Source of the DNA: Rhizobium etli_C
GTDB taxonomy: Bacteria; Pseudomonadota; Alphaproteobacteria; Rhizobiales; Rhizobiaceae
DNA: 64,000 nt
Assembly: GCF_014198605.1 (NCBI RefSeq)
Contig: NZ_JACIHU010000001.1
Reading direction: 5' to 3' (one strand)
Positions 43,165 through 52,019 of this stretch are shown piece after piece. The notes beneath the pieces are model-generated. The model was not told the origin of the DNA, made no database searches, and saw only the letters and a program-made list of their open reading frames with translations. The translations under genes and the position numbers were made by a program. The first letter of the stretch is position 1, and each line of letters opens with the position of its first letter.

Positions 43165-43524
43165 TCACTTCTTTTCCATGACGCATTGCAGCGGATGCTG
43201 GTGCTGCCGGGCGAAGTCCATCACCTGGCTGACCTTCGTTTCCGCTACCTCGTATGTGAATATTCCGCATTCGCCGACGCCGTGGTTGTGGACATGGAGC
43301 ATGATGCGGGTGGCACTTTCACGATCCTTCTGAAAAAAACGCTCCAGAATATGAATGACGAATTCCATCGGTGTGTAGTCGTCATTCAGAAGCAGCACGC
43401 GATAGAGGTTGGGCTTCTTGGTCTTCGGCTTGGTGCGTGTGATGACCGAGGTTCCGCGATTTCCGTTGTCCCCGTTCCTTTCGCTGTCGTTCTGCATCCG
43501 GATCGGCTTTGCGATCATTGTCAT
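43165..43524 (-). CDS. clpS: ATP-dependent Clp protease adaptor ClpS
   Basis: N-end-rule adaptor that delivers substrates to ClpA (119 residues). The core YRVLLLNDDYTPMEFVIHIL and the HVHNHGVGECGIFTYEVAETK region are canonical. A longer polar N-terminus (about 38 residues) precedes it. The start at 43524 is placed six bases after GAGG; Met at 43518 is an alternative. Confidence 0.96.
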   Translation of the reverse strand: MTMIAKPIRMQNDSERNGDNGNRGTSVITRTKPKTKKPNLYRVLLLNDDYTPMEFVIHILERFFQKDRESATRIMLHVHNHGVGECGIFTYEVAETKVSQVMDFARQHQHPLQCVMEKK

Positions 43525-43720
43525 TCATTCCTCGATCAATCCGGCGGAGCATGGGAGGGTGCTTTTCCCGCCGAATATCTGAAACACTAACTTAGTTCAT
43601 AATAGGCCGATTTTAAGCCCCCTGTCAGACACTGCAATCAAGAAATGCCGGCATGCACGGGAAAGACTAAAAAAGTCCCCGGGCCGATCCAAGCGGACGC
43701 TGTGGCGAAAGTGGAAACAA

Positions 43721-43748
43721 AAAAGACCGGCTACAGATGCGTAGCCGG
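43721..43748 (-). terminator. Rho-independent terminator of the phasin gene
   Basis: Stem CCGGCTAC/GTAGCCGG (43727-43734 and 43741-43748) with a 6-base loop, followed on the minus strand by a run of T residues. It lies 47 bp after the phasin stop. Confidence 0.85.
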
Positions 43749-43794
43749 CCCCGGTATTTCAATATGTCGCGCAGGTTGCGCCGTGGCAATCAAC

Positions 43795-44166
43795 TCATGC
43801 AGCGGCAGGCGTTGCCGGCGGCGCCTGCCTGCCCGTCTTAGCAACGGCAGCGGCGATCGGAGCCTCGTAAGGTTTGTAGGCGGACTTGGCGAGATCGGCG
43901 TACATTTCGCCGAGCTTGGTGGCTTCGGAAACGAAGTTCTCATAGCTGGACTTGACGTAGCTGGTCTGCAGTTCGAACACGGCCTCGAAGCTCTTGGCGC
44001 CGGCCAACGTTTCGAAATGCGTCACCGCATCCTGAAAGGACTTCTTCGAATATTCAGCAGCTTCGGCGGCGATTGCCTGAAAGCCCCTCGCCGTATCAGA
44101 ATAGGTTCTCAGCGCCGTATCGACGGCTTCCTTGCTCTTCCTGTTTGCATCGTCAAAGTTGAACAT
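43795..44166 (-). CDS. Phasin family protein (PHB granule-associated)
   Basis: Small helical protein (123 residues, start at 44166 with GGAGG upstream) of the phasin family PF09361 that coats polyhydroxybutyrate granules. The amphipathic stretch FDDANRKSKEAVDTALRTYS through AVFELQTSYVKSSYENFVSE is characteristic, and the tail is Ala/Pro-rich. An inverted repeat at 44207-44244 lies in its promoter region. It has its own terminator, so it is monocistronic. Confidence 0.88.
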   Translation of the reverse strand: MFNFDDANRKSKEAVDTALRTYSDTARGFQAIAAEAAEYSKKSFQDAVTHFETLAGAKSFEAVFELQTSYVKSSYENFVSEATKLGEMYADLAKSAYKPYEAPIAAAVAKTGRQAPPATPAAA

Positions 44167-44206
44167 GACCGTCCTCCGTTGGGCTGTGGGATGGCGGCAG
44201 GGTAGC

Positions 44207-44244
44207 TGCGACGCACAAATAGTCAAGTAGTCTTGTGCGACGCA
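44207..44244. promoter_or_regulatory. Inverted repeat upstream of phasin (candidate PhaR operator)
   Basis: TGCGACGCACAA (44207-44218) and TTGTGCGACGCA (44233-44244) form a near-perfect dyad 41 bp before the phasin start. Phasin genes are commonly controlled by the PHB-responsive repressor PhaR through TGC-rich sites, so this is a reasonable candidate. Confidence 0.5.
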
Positions 44245-44379
44245 AAACAACCCAGAGGTTGTATGACAGCAATAAAACAAAGGCCACGCGCCGGGGCACG
44301 TGCGTCTTTAACTGATTTTGCTAATATATATCAGATGGCCACAACCATAGATTTTAAAAAAAAATTACTTGAGAAGCAA

Positions 44380-44415
44380 AAAAACAAAAAAACCGGGCGG
44401 ATCGCGCCGCCCGGT
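44380..44415 (-). terminator. Rho-independent terminator of the DUF3126 gene
   Basis: Stem ACCGGGCGG/CCGCCCGGT (44392-44400 and 44407-44415), followed on the minus strand by a seven-T run and further T's. It lies 24 bp after the stop codon. Confidence 0.88.
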
Positions 44416-44438
44416 CCTCTTGAAACTTTCGAGCGCGA

Positions 44439-44642
44439 TCAAAGATCGACGTCGAGGATCGCCATCGAAAAGTTGTAGGAGCGGTCGCCGTCCTCGTCAT
44501 CGATATAGACGACGCCCAGAAATTCTTCGCCGAGATAGACTTCCGCAGAATCATTCTTGCGCGGACGCGCCTTGACGATCATCTGAGGGTTGAACATGCG
44601 CTTGAAATAGGCGTCGAGCTTCTTGATTTCTTCAGGCTTCAC
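44439..44642 (-). CDS. DUF3126 family protein
   Basis: Conserved alphaproteobacterial small protein (67 residues) of unknown function. The family pattern MKPEEIKKLDAYFKRMF at the start, ARPRKNDSAEVYLGEEFLG in the middle and NFSMAILDVDL at the end is complete. No signal or membrane segment is seen. It lies downstream of cysE by 138 bp and has its own terminator. Confidence 0.9.
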   Translation of the reverse strand: MKPEEIKKLDAYFKRMFNPQMIVKARPRKNDSAEVYLGEEFLGVVYIDDEDGDRSYNFSMAILDVDL

Positions 44643-44780
44643 TCTGTCATCTCCGTAAGCGGTCTTGATTGGCCGCTTCTTGCACAGGAAAAGCAGCGGT
44701 GTAAAGGCGGGCTGCCGCTGGGCAGTGGCTGTCCCCGCTCGGTTCCTGCAGGCTTTTCCTATCCTTTTTCCAACGGGCGC

Positions 44781-45614
44781 TCAGATGTCGGCGCCGATCA
44801 CCTGGTCCATGTTGCGCGACGGTTCGGAACAACCGGCCTCGCCGACGACCTTGGCCGGCACGCCGGCGACCGTCTTCTTCGGCGGCACCGCATTGAGCAC
44901 GACGGAGCCGGCGGCCACGCGCGAGCAGAAGCCGATCTCGATGTTGCCGAGGATCTTCGCGCCGGCGCCGATCATGACGCCGCTGCCGATCTTCGGATGG
45001 CGGTCGGCGCCCTCCTTGCCGGTGCCACCGAGCGTGACACCATGCAGGATCGAGACATTGTCGCCGACAACAGCCGTTTCGCCGATCACCAGACCGGTGG
45101 CATGATCGAGGAAAATGCCCTTGCCGATACGGGCGGCCGGATTGATGTCCGTCTGGAAGACGCTGGAGGAGCGGCTTTGCAGATAGAGTGCAAAGTCACG
45201 CCTGCCGCGGTTCAGCAGCCAATGGGCCAGGCGATGCGTCTGCAGCGCATGGAAACCCTTGAAATAGAGCACCGCCTCCATGAAGCGCAGGCAAGCGGGA
45301 TCGCGGTCATAGACCGCCTGGATATCGACGCGCAGGATCGAGCTCCATTCCGGCCAATCGGCGAGCATTTCCTCGAAGGTCTGGCGCAGGAGGATCGCCT
45401 GCATGTCGGGGTGATCGAGGCGTTCGCAGATGCGGTGAATGACGCATTCTTCGAGCGAACGGTGGTTGATCACCGTCGAATAGAGAAAGGCGGCGAGAAC
45501 CGGATCCGTTTCGGCGGCAGTGCGGGCTTCCTCGCGCAGGCTGTCCCAGATGGGATCCATCACTTTCAATGGATGGCCTGTTTCAAAAGCACGAATGTCT
45601 GTCTTGGCGACCAT
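44781..45614 (-). CDS. cysE: Serine O-acetyltransferase
   Basis: Makes O-acetylserine for cysteine synthesis. Start at 45614 (277 residues) is preceded by GAGGAG; an ATG at 45635 lacks this. The N-terminal helical domain (about 1-140) leads into a hexapeptide beta-helix with the catalytic pair in FLDHATGLVIGETAVVGD and the histidine of SILHGVTLGGTG. The C-terminal tail carries the final Ile typical for docking into cysteine synthase. Confidence 0.96.
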   Translation of the reverse strand: MVAKTDIRAFETGHPLKVMDPIWDSLREEARTAAETDPVLAAFLYSTVINHRSLEECVIHRICERLDHPDMQAILLRQTFEEMLADWPEWSSILRVDIQAVYDRDPACLRFMEAVLYFKGFHALQTHRLAHWLLNRGRRDFALYLQSRSSSVFQTDINPAARIGKGIFLDHATGLVIGETAVVGDNVSILHGVTLGGTGKEGADRHPKIGSGVMIGAGAKILGNIEIGFCSRVAAGSVVLNAVPPKKTVAGVPAKVVGEAGCSEPSRNMDQVIGADI

Positions 45615-45742
45615 CGCCGCTCTCCTCGTTACCAACAGGAATGCCGTTTTCGCAATGCCAGTATATAGTGGAAATCGCCCATAACATAAATGGGTGCCGT
45701 CACCATGGTTTTTTAGAACGGTTTTTCGGCATCACGATGACG

Positions 45743-46528
45743 TCAGCCCTCGGCGACCCTTGCGTAGAAGGCCAGCACCGCCTGCTTGAAAACCTTGTCG
45801 CCGACGGCGAGCATATGATCGCGGCCGGGAATATCGAGCGCCTCGGCCTCGGGCATCAGTGCCGCCAGCTGCTGCGGCGAGCCGGCGATATCGTCCTTGG
45901 TGCCGACGCCGATCAGCGCCGGCATATCGAGTTTGGCCATGTCCGAGCGGGCGACGAGATCGCGCGAGCCGCGGATGCAGGCGGCGAGCGCAGTGCGATC
46001 GCTCTTGGTCTGTTCGGCGAAGGCGCGGAACATGCGGCCGCGGTCATGCATCACAACGTCCAGCGACGGAGCCAGCAGCGCATCGGCAATCGGGTCCCAG
46101 TCGCCGACGCCGTCGGTCATGCCGATGCCGAGGCCGCCGAGCACCAGCGAGCGGACGCGATGCGGATTGGCGAGCGCGGCAAAGACGGAAATGCGCGCGC
46201 CCATCGAATAGCCCATGAGGTTGGCTTCGGCGATGCCGAGATGGTCGAGCAAGGCGATGGCATCGGCGGCCATCACCCATGGACGATAGGCTTCGGCATC
46301 ATGCGGCTTGTCGCTCGCGCCATGGCCGCGATTGTCGATGGCGATCACCCGGTAGCCGGCATCGCCGAGCGTCTTCAGCCAGGCCGGATGCACCCAGTTG
46401 ACGTTTGCCGTCGAGGCAAAGCCGTGAATCAACAGGACGGGTACACCGGAGGGATCGCCTTCGTCGAAAAAGGCGAGCCGCAATCCGTCATGGGTGAAGC
46501 TTGAAAAAACTGGAGTGTTGAGGTTCAT
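45743..46528 (-). CDS. Alpha/beta-fold hydrolase
   Basis: Predicted cytoplasmic serine hydrolase (261 residues). The nucleophile elbow is GYSMGA (Ser around residue 110), the oxyanion region is LLIHGFAST, and the acid and His of the triad fit GTKDDIAG and GRDHMLAV. The substrate is unknown. It is a single gene between cysE (107 bp) and the divergent zinc-finger protein gene. Confidence 0.9.
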   Translation of the reverse strand: MNLNTPVFSSFTHDGLRLAFFDEGDPSGVPVLLIHGFASTANVNWVHPAWLKTLGDAGYRVIAIDNRGHGASDKPHDAEAYRPWVMAADAIALLDHLGIAEANLMGYSMGARISVFAALANPHRVRSLVLGGLGIGMTDGVGDWDPIADALLAPSLDVVMHDRGRMFRAFAEQTKSDRTALAACIRGSRDLVARSDMAKLDMPALIGVGTKDDIAGSPQQLAALMPEAEALDIPGRDHMLAVGDKVFKQAVLAFYARVAEG

Positions 46529-46686
46529 CGGGTCTTCCTTTTTGGCGCGACCATAATCGAGCCGCCAGCCAGCGTGAAGCCAAAAACCGTGGCTGAAAAC
46601 TGTGCCTGCCGCAGCGCTTTGGCTCTACACATTTGCGGCGAAGGCTTATAAGGTTCGCGCAAATTTCAAAGCATTCGGAGAGCGAC

Positions 46687-46932
46687 ATGGCCGGCCACAA
46701 CATTCCTCACTTCCAGAACGACGGCGGTCATCGCGTCATCGAAGTCGGCGTCAAGGAATTCATGTGCACGGGCGCTTCGGCTCCCTTCGATCACCCGCAC
46801 ATCTTCATCGACATGGGCGACGACAACGAGAAGGTCTGCTCCTACTGTTCGACGCTCTATCGCTTCAATTCCTCCCTTAAGCCGAGCCAGACCAATCCGG
46901 CCGGCTGCGTTTTCCATGTGAAGGCGGCGTAA
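46687..46932 (+). CDS. Zinc-finger domain protein (zf-CHCC, NDUFS6-like)
   Basis: An 81-residue protein of the zf-CHCC family. The metal ligands are visible: Cys in FMCTGAS, His in DHPHIF and the pair in VCSYCSTLYRF. The mitochondrial homologue is complex I subunit NDUFS6, so a link to respiratory complex I is possible. Start at 46687 (MAGHNIPHF). It is 28 bp before the monooxygenase gene. Confidence 0.9.
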   Translation: MAGHNIPHFQNDGGHRVIEVGVKEFMCTGASAPFDHPHIFIDMGDDNEKVCSYCSTLYRFNSSLKPSQTNPAGCVFHVKAA

Positions 46933-46960
46933 CCCGACCAGAATCCGGATCGGACAGGCA

Positions 46961-48109
46961 ATGCCGGTCGAACATGCCGCCATCATCGGCGCCGGAATTG
47001 CGGGGCTGACCGCTGCGCTGTCGCTTTCGCGCCGGGGCATCAGCTCGGAGATTTTCGAGCAGGCGGACGAACTCACCGAAGTCGGCGCCGGATTGCAGCT
47101 TTCGCCGAATGCCTCGCGCATTCTTGCCGACCTCGGCATCCTCGACGGGCTTTCCAAAATCTGGCTCGAACCGGAGAGCATCCGACTGATTTCGGGCAGT
47201 TCGCTGCGCCAGCTTGCGGCGGTGCCGGCAGGCAAATTCGCGCGACAGCGCTGGGGCGCGCCCTATGGCGTCCTGCACCGCACCACTTTGCAGAAAGCCC
47301 TGCTCGCCGCGGTCGAAGCCGATCCGCTCTGCCGGCTTCGTCTCGGCATGCGCATGGAAGCGGGTCCGCCGCCTTGCGAACGGCCGGTCGATGTCGTCAT
47401 CGGCGCCGACGGCGTCTGGTCGAAGCTGCGGCAATCCATAGCGGGCAGCCCCTCGCCGCGTTTTTCCGGCAATATCGCCTACCGCTTCACCATTGCCGAG
47501 GATGAAGCCCCCGGCCTCCTCGATCGGACAAGCGTTTCCGCTTTCCTCGGCGGGTCGGCGCATCTGGTCAGCTATCCGCTGAAGGAGACCGGCAGCTTCA
47601 ACATGGTGGCAATCACCGCCGGCAACATTGCGCCGCAGGCCTGGCAAAGCGAGCCGACGGCAGAGCAGCGCGCACAGCTGCGATCGCGTCTTGCCGGCTG
47701 GAACGCGGCCATCGTCTCGCTGCTCGAAAGGCAGCGGAAGCTGACCTTCTGGCCGCTGTTCGAAACCACATCGGGCGCGTGGCAGGACGGCAGGGCGGTT
47801 CTGATCGGCGACGCCGCTCACGCGATGATGCCCTTTGCCGCCCAGGGAGCGGCGATGGCAATCGAAGATGCCTACGAACTTGCCGCGTTTCTTTCGGATC
47901 GTCCCGTCGCCGAAGCGCTGGCGCATTTCGAAAGGCATCGCGCGCCGCGCATCGCCAAGCTTCGCCAGCGCGGCGCCTTCAACCGGTTTGCCTATCATGC
48001 GAGAGGGCCGATCCGGATCGGCCGCGACCTCGTGCTCGGGCTGAAGCCGCCGCAAAGCCTGGCGGCGGATCTCGACTGGATCTACGGCTATCGCGCCATC
48101 CGGCCATAG
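46961..48109 (+). CDS. FAD-dependent monooxygenase (salicylate hydroxylase-like)
   Basis: Group A flavoprotein hydroxylase of 382 residues. FAD motifs are complete: IIGAGIAGLTAALSLSRRG (about 8-26), the DG motif VVIGADGVWSKLR (about 145-157) and the GD motif VLIGDAAHAMMPFAAQGA (about 280-297). The aromatic substrate cannot be predicted. It follows the zinc-finger gene on the same strand and is convergent with metC. Confidence 0.9.
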   Translation: MPVEHAAIIGAGIAGLTAALSLSRRGISSEIFEQADELTEVGAGLQLSPNASRILADLGILDGLSKIWLEPESIRLISGSSLRQLAAVPAGKFARQRWGAPYGVLHRTTLQKALLAAVEADPLCRLRLGMRMEAGPPPCERPVDVVIGADGVWSKLRQSIAGSPSPRFSGNIAYRFTIAEDEAPGLLDRTSVSAFLGGSAHLVSYPLKETGSFNMVAITAGNIAPQAWQSEPTAEQRAQLRSRLAGWNAAIVSLLERQRKLTFWPLFETTSGAWQDGRAVLIGDAAHAMMPFAAQGAAMAIEDAYELAAFLSDRPVAEALAHFERHRAPRIAKLRQRGAFNRFAYHARGPIRIGRDLVLGLKPPQSLAADLDWIYGYRAIRP

Positions 48110-48145
48110 AGCGCCGCAAGCGACGGCGGCGCTCCACGCCTGCCC

Positions 48146-49336
48146 TCAGACGGCGCTTGCCGCCGCAAACCCGCGCTCGATATCGGCCTTGAGGTCGGCC
48201 ACATCTTCGATGCCGATCTGCAGGCGGATGACCGCGCCGTCGGTCGGCGCCTTGGCGACCCTGCGGTCGTTGAGATAGGCGTGCAAAGCGAGGCTTTCGA
48301 AGCCGCCCCAGGAATAACCGAGGCCGAAGATCCTGAGCGCATCGAGGAAGGCATGCGCCTTTGCCCTGGACCGCTCGGGACCATCGGCGGCGAGCACGAA
48401 GGAAAAGATGCCGCTCGCCCCCTTGAAATCGCGCTTCCAGAGATGATGGGAGGGGAAGCTCGGCAGCGCCGGATGCAGCACCCGCGCGACATCTCCCCTG
48501 CCCTCCAGCCATTCGGCGATAGCAAGCGCGCTTTCATAATGACGCTCGAGGCGCAGCCCCATGGTGCGCAATCCGCGCAGGATCTGGTAGGCATCATCGG
48601 GTGTGCCGCAGATGCCGAGCACCCCGTTCGCCTCCTTCAGGCGCTCCCAATGCTCGGCATTGGCCGACACCGTCCCGAGCAGGATGTCGGAATGGCCGGA
48701 CGGATATTTCGTCGCCGCGTGGATGGAGATGTCGACGCCATGATCGAGCGGCCGGAAATAAAGCGGCGTCGCCCAGGTATTGTCCATCATGACGACGGCG
48801 CCGTGGCGGTGGGCAACCGCCGAGATCGCCGGAATATCCTGCATCTCGAAGGTGTTGGAGCCTGGAGCCTCGGTGTGCACGATCCTCGTGTTCGGCCGGA
48901 ACAGCGCCTCTATGCCGGCGCCGATCGATGGGTCGTAATATTCCACCTCGACGCCGAGCCGCTTCAGCATCGTGTCGCAGAAATGGCGGGTCGGACCGTA
49001 AACCGAATCGACGACAAGGGCATGGTCGCCGGCGGCCACGAAACCCAGGAACGGAATGGTAACGGCCGCAAGCCCCGAGGGAACGAGGATGGTGCCGGCC
49101 GAACCTTCGAGCGCGTCGATCGCCTCGCAGAGCGCATCCGTCGTCGGCGTGCCGCGGGTCCCGTAGGTGTATTTCTGCGAACGCGTCTCCATCGTCCGGG
49201 CATTCGGAAACAGCACCGTCGAGGCATGCACGACCGGCGGATTGACGAAACCGTGATAGTCGAAGGGATCGTTGCCGATATGGCTCAGGCGGGTGTTGAT
49301 ACCGGCATTCTGCAGCAAGCTGTCTTTGTCTTTCAT
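48146..49336 (-). CDS. metC: Cystathionine beta-lyase
   Basis: PLP enzyme cleaving cystathionine to homocysteine (396 residues, cytoplasmic). The PLP lysine is in IHAATKYPSGHSD (about residue 212), with MMDNTWATPLYF supplying the pyridine-binding Asp and the Tyr/Arg near YGTRGTPTTDAL. metC beside the aap operon is a known arrangement in R. leguminosarum. It is divergent from aapJ. Confidence 0.95.
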   Translation of the reverse strand: MKDKDSLLQNAGINTRLSHIGNDPFDYHGFVNPPVVHASTVLFPNARTMETRSQKYTYGTRGTPTTDALCEAIDALEGSAGTILVPSGLAAVTIPFLGFVAAGDHALVVDSVYGPTRHFCDTMLKRLGVEVEYYDPSIGAGIEALFRPNTRIVHTEAPGSNTFEMQDIPAISAVAHRHGAVVMMDNTWATPLYFRPLDHGVDISIHAATKYPSGHSDILLGTVSANAEHWERLKEANGVLGICGTPDDAYQILRGLRTMGLRLERHYESALAIAEWLEGRGDVARVLHPALPSFPSHHLWKRDFKGASGIFSFVLAADGPERSRAKAHAFLDALRIFGLGYSWGGFESLALHAYLNDRRVAKAPTDGAVIRLQIGIEDVADLKADIERGFAAASAV

Positions 49337-49689
49337 GTCGGGAATGGCCTTTGGCGAAGAACGCGAAAACGAGACTTTTGGACGCCCCGCCGCCTCCGGT
49401 CAACCCCTCGGGACCTTGGGGCGGATCCCATCGAAAAGTATGATTTTCGCGTTATTTTTCCGCAATCGGACGCCCATTTCCTGACCAGCCGCCCATGAAT
49501 GCGGCGCAATTGACCAAATTTCTGAATTTTGCCGCAATTATTGATGGCGACACTTGACCATAGTGACATTTGCGACTGTGATAGACTCACTCGCGCCGGG
49601 AGGGTGTCGAGACGATTGGGGAGGCCGACGCAACGTTCAGGCGCACTCCCCACAAGATAAAGATAAGACAACGGAAAAAGGTTGGGAAA
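49337..49689. other. metC-aapJ divergent intergenic region
   Basis: 353 bp without a gene, holding the metC and aap promoters. A possible -35 TTGACC (49554-49559) with a -10-like TGTGAT 17 bp on could drive aapJ, but it is a weak call. A/T-rich blocks lie at 49440-49560. No clear sigma-54 site was seen. Confidence 0.5.
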
Positions 49690-50715
49690 ATGAAGAATAA
49701 GCTCCTGTCCGCCGCCATCGGCGCAGCGGTTTTGGCACTTGGCGCATCGGCAGCCTCGGCCACCACTCTCGGTGACGTCAAGGCGAAGGGTTTCGTACAA
49801 TGCGGCGTCAATACCGGCCTGGCCGGCTTTGCTGCACCCGACGCTTCCGGCAATTGGGCCGGCTTCGACGTCGATTTCTGCAAGGCCGTCGCTTCAGCCG
49901 TCTTCGGCGACCCCACGAAGGTGAAGTTCACCCCGCTCAGCGCCGCCAACCGTTTCCCGGCGCTTCAGTCCGGCGAAGTCGATGTTCTGGCCCGCAACAC
50001 GACCTGGTCGATCAATCGCGACACCGCTCTCGGCCTGAACTTCCGTTTCGTCAACTATTATGACGGCCAGGGCTTCATGGTCCGCAAGAGCCTGAACGTG
50101 AAGTCGGCGCTCGAGCTTTCCGGCGCATCCGTCTGCGTACAGTCGGGCACCACCACCGAGCTCAACCTCGCCGACTACTTCAAGGCAAACAACCTCCAGT
50201 ACAATCCTGTTGTTTTCGAAAAGCTGGATGAGGTCAATGCCGCCTATGACGCCGGCCGCTGCGACGTCTACACGACCGACCAGTCCGGTCTCTATTCGCT
50301 GCGCCTGACGCTGAAGAACCCCGACGAGCATGCGATCCTGCCGGAAATCATTTCCAAGGAGCCGCTCGGCCCGGCCGTCCGTCAGGGTGACGACCAGTGG
50401 TTCGATATCGTCAGCTGGGTTGGCTATGCGCTGATCAATGCTGAAGAGTTCGGCATCACCCAGGCCAATGTCGACGACATGAAGAACTCGCCGAACCCTG
50501 ATATCAAGCGCTTCCTCGGCGTCGAGGCGGACACCAAGATCGGCACCGATCTCGGCCTGACCAATGAATGGGCCTACAACGTCATCAAGAACGTCGGCAA
50601 TTACGGCGAAGTCTTCGAGCGCAATGTGGGCCAAGGCAGCCAGCTGAAGATTGCGCGTGGCCTCAATGCTCTGTGGAACAAGGGTGGCATCCAGTACGCT
50701 CCGCCGGTTCGCTGA
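49690..50715 (+). CDS. aapJ: General L-amino acid ABC transporter, periplasmic binding protein
   Basis: Receptor of the broad-range Aap amino acid importer (341 residues). Signal peptide about 1-23 (AAVLALGASAASA). Typical motifs: VKAKGFVQCGVNTGLAGF, NWAGFDVDFCKAVA and ARNTTWSINRDT. It heads aapJQMP, which in Rhizobium imports many amino acids and is important for amino acid cycling in nodules. Confidence 0.96.
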   Translation: MKNKLLSAAIGAAVLALGASAASATTLGDVKAKGFVQCGVNTGLAGFAAPDASGNWAGFDVDFCKAVASAVFGDPTKVKFTPLSAANRFPALQSGEVDVLARNTTWSINRDTALGLNFRFVNYYDGQGFMVRKSLNVKSALELSGASVCVQSGTTTELNLADYFKANNLQYNPVVFEKLDEVNAAYDAGRCDVYTTDQSGLYSLRLTLKNPDEHAILPEIISKEPLGPAVRQGDDQWFDIVSWVGYALINAEEFGITQANVDDMKNSPNPDIKRFLGVEADTKIGTDLGLTNEWAYNVIKNVGNYGEVFERNVGQGSQLKIARGLNALWNKGGIQYAPPVR

Positions 50716-50797
50716 TCGGCACGACGCATGAAAGCCGGAAAGGCGGGCGACCGCCTTTCCTCGTCCTATAAAAAAGCTCCGAAAAGGAGCGCATAAC

Positions 50798-52018
50798 ATG
50801 GGGAATTGGCCAGGCATGACGCATCATGTTGCGGATTCGGCACCATTGCCTAGGAGCGGCTGGAGCTTCCAGTCCGCCCTCTACGACCCGAAAATTCGGG
50901 GCATTTTCTTCCAAATTCTTACCATCGTGCTGCTGGTCACGCTCATCTGGTGGATTGCTCACAACACGGCAGTCAATCTGGCGCGTGCCAACATCGCTTC
51001 AGGTTTCGGTTTTCTGGACAGCCGCGCCGGCTTCGAGGTCGGTCAATCGCTGATCGCCTATTCCAGCGATTCGACCTACGGGCGGGCGCTGCTCGTCGGC
51101 CTTCTGAACACGATCCTGATCGCGGTGACCGGCATCATCACCGCGACCATCATCGGCTTCATCATCGGCATCGGCCGCCTGTCGCGGAACTGGCTGATCG
51201 CCAAGCTCTGCACGGTCTATGTCGAAGTCTTCCGCAATATCCCGCCGCTGCTGGTGATCTTCTTCTGGTATTCGGGCGTTTTGGCGATTTTGCCCAATGC
51301 GCGCGAATCGCTGCAGCTGCCCTTCGGCTCCTTCCTCAACAATCGCGGTCTCTCGTTCCCGAAACCGATCTTCGGAGAAGGTTTCTGGCTCGTCGGTGTC
51401 GCCTTCCTGATCGCGATCGTCGCCGTTGTCATAACCGCGCGCTGGGCGCATCGCCGGCAGGCTGCGACGGGTCAGCCGTTCCACACGATCTGGGCTTCGC
51501 TCGGCCTGCTTATCGGCCTGCCGCTGCTCGCCTTCCTGGTTGCCGGAGCGCCGCTCTCCTTCGATTATCCGATTGCGGGCAAATTCAATCTGAGCGGCGG
51601 CTCCGTGGTCGGCCCCGAATTCATGTCGCTTTTCCTGGCGCTTTCCTTCTACACCGCGGCCTTCATCGCCGAGATCGTGCGCTCGGGTATCCGCGGCGTG
51701 GCAAAAGGGCAAACGGAAGCGGCAGCCGCGCTCGGTCTGTACCCTTCGTCGATCACCCGGCTTGTGGTTATTCCGCAGGCTTTCCGCATCATCATTCCGC
51801 CGCTGAGCAGCCAGTATCTCAACCTCACCAAGAACTCGTCGCTCGCGATCGCCATCGGCTTTGCCGATCTCGTCGCCGTCGGCAGCACGACGCTGAACCA
51901 GACCGGTCAGACCGTCGAGGTGATCCTGATCTGGATGGTCGTTTACCTCGGCCTCAGTATCGTGACTTCGCTGTTCATGAACTGGTTCAATGCCAAGATG
52001 GCGCTGGTGGAGAGGTAA
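50798..52018 (+). CDS. aapQ: General L-amino acid ABC transporter permease AapQ
   Basis: Inner-membrane permease (406 residues, about eight spans), longer than usual HisM-type permeases, as in other AapQ/BztB proteins. The EAA loop is GQTEAAAALGLYPSSITRL. The ATG at 50798 has AAGGAG upstream; an ATG six codons later (50816, 400 residues) gives the start usually annotated. Confidence 0.95.
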   Translation: MGNWPGMTHHVADSAPLPRSGWSFQSALYDPKIRGIFFQILTIVLLVTLIWWIAHNTAVNLARANIASGFGFLDSRAGFEVGQSLIAYSSDSTYGRALLVGLLNTILIAVTGIITATIIGFIIGIGRLSRNWLIAKLCTVYVEVFRNIPPLLVIFFWYSGVLAILPNARESLQLPFGSFLNNRGLSFPKPIFGEGFWLVGVAFLIAIVAVVITARWAHRRQAATGQPFHTIWASLGLLIGLPLLAFLVAGAPLSFDYPIAGKFNLSGGSVVGPEFMSLFLALSFYTAAFIAEIVRSGIRGVAKGQTEAAAALGLYPSSITRLVVIPQAFRIIIPPLSSQYLNLTKNSSLAIAIGFADLVAVGSTTLNQTGQTVEVILIWMVVYLGLSIVTSLFMNWFNAKMALVER

Positions 52019-52019
52019 G

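Noticed and set aside
49551..49690. Sigma-54 promoter for the aap operon
   Set aside because: TGGCGACACTTGACC only loosely resembles the TGGCAC-N5-TTGC consensus, so it was not called.
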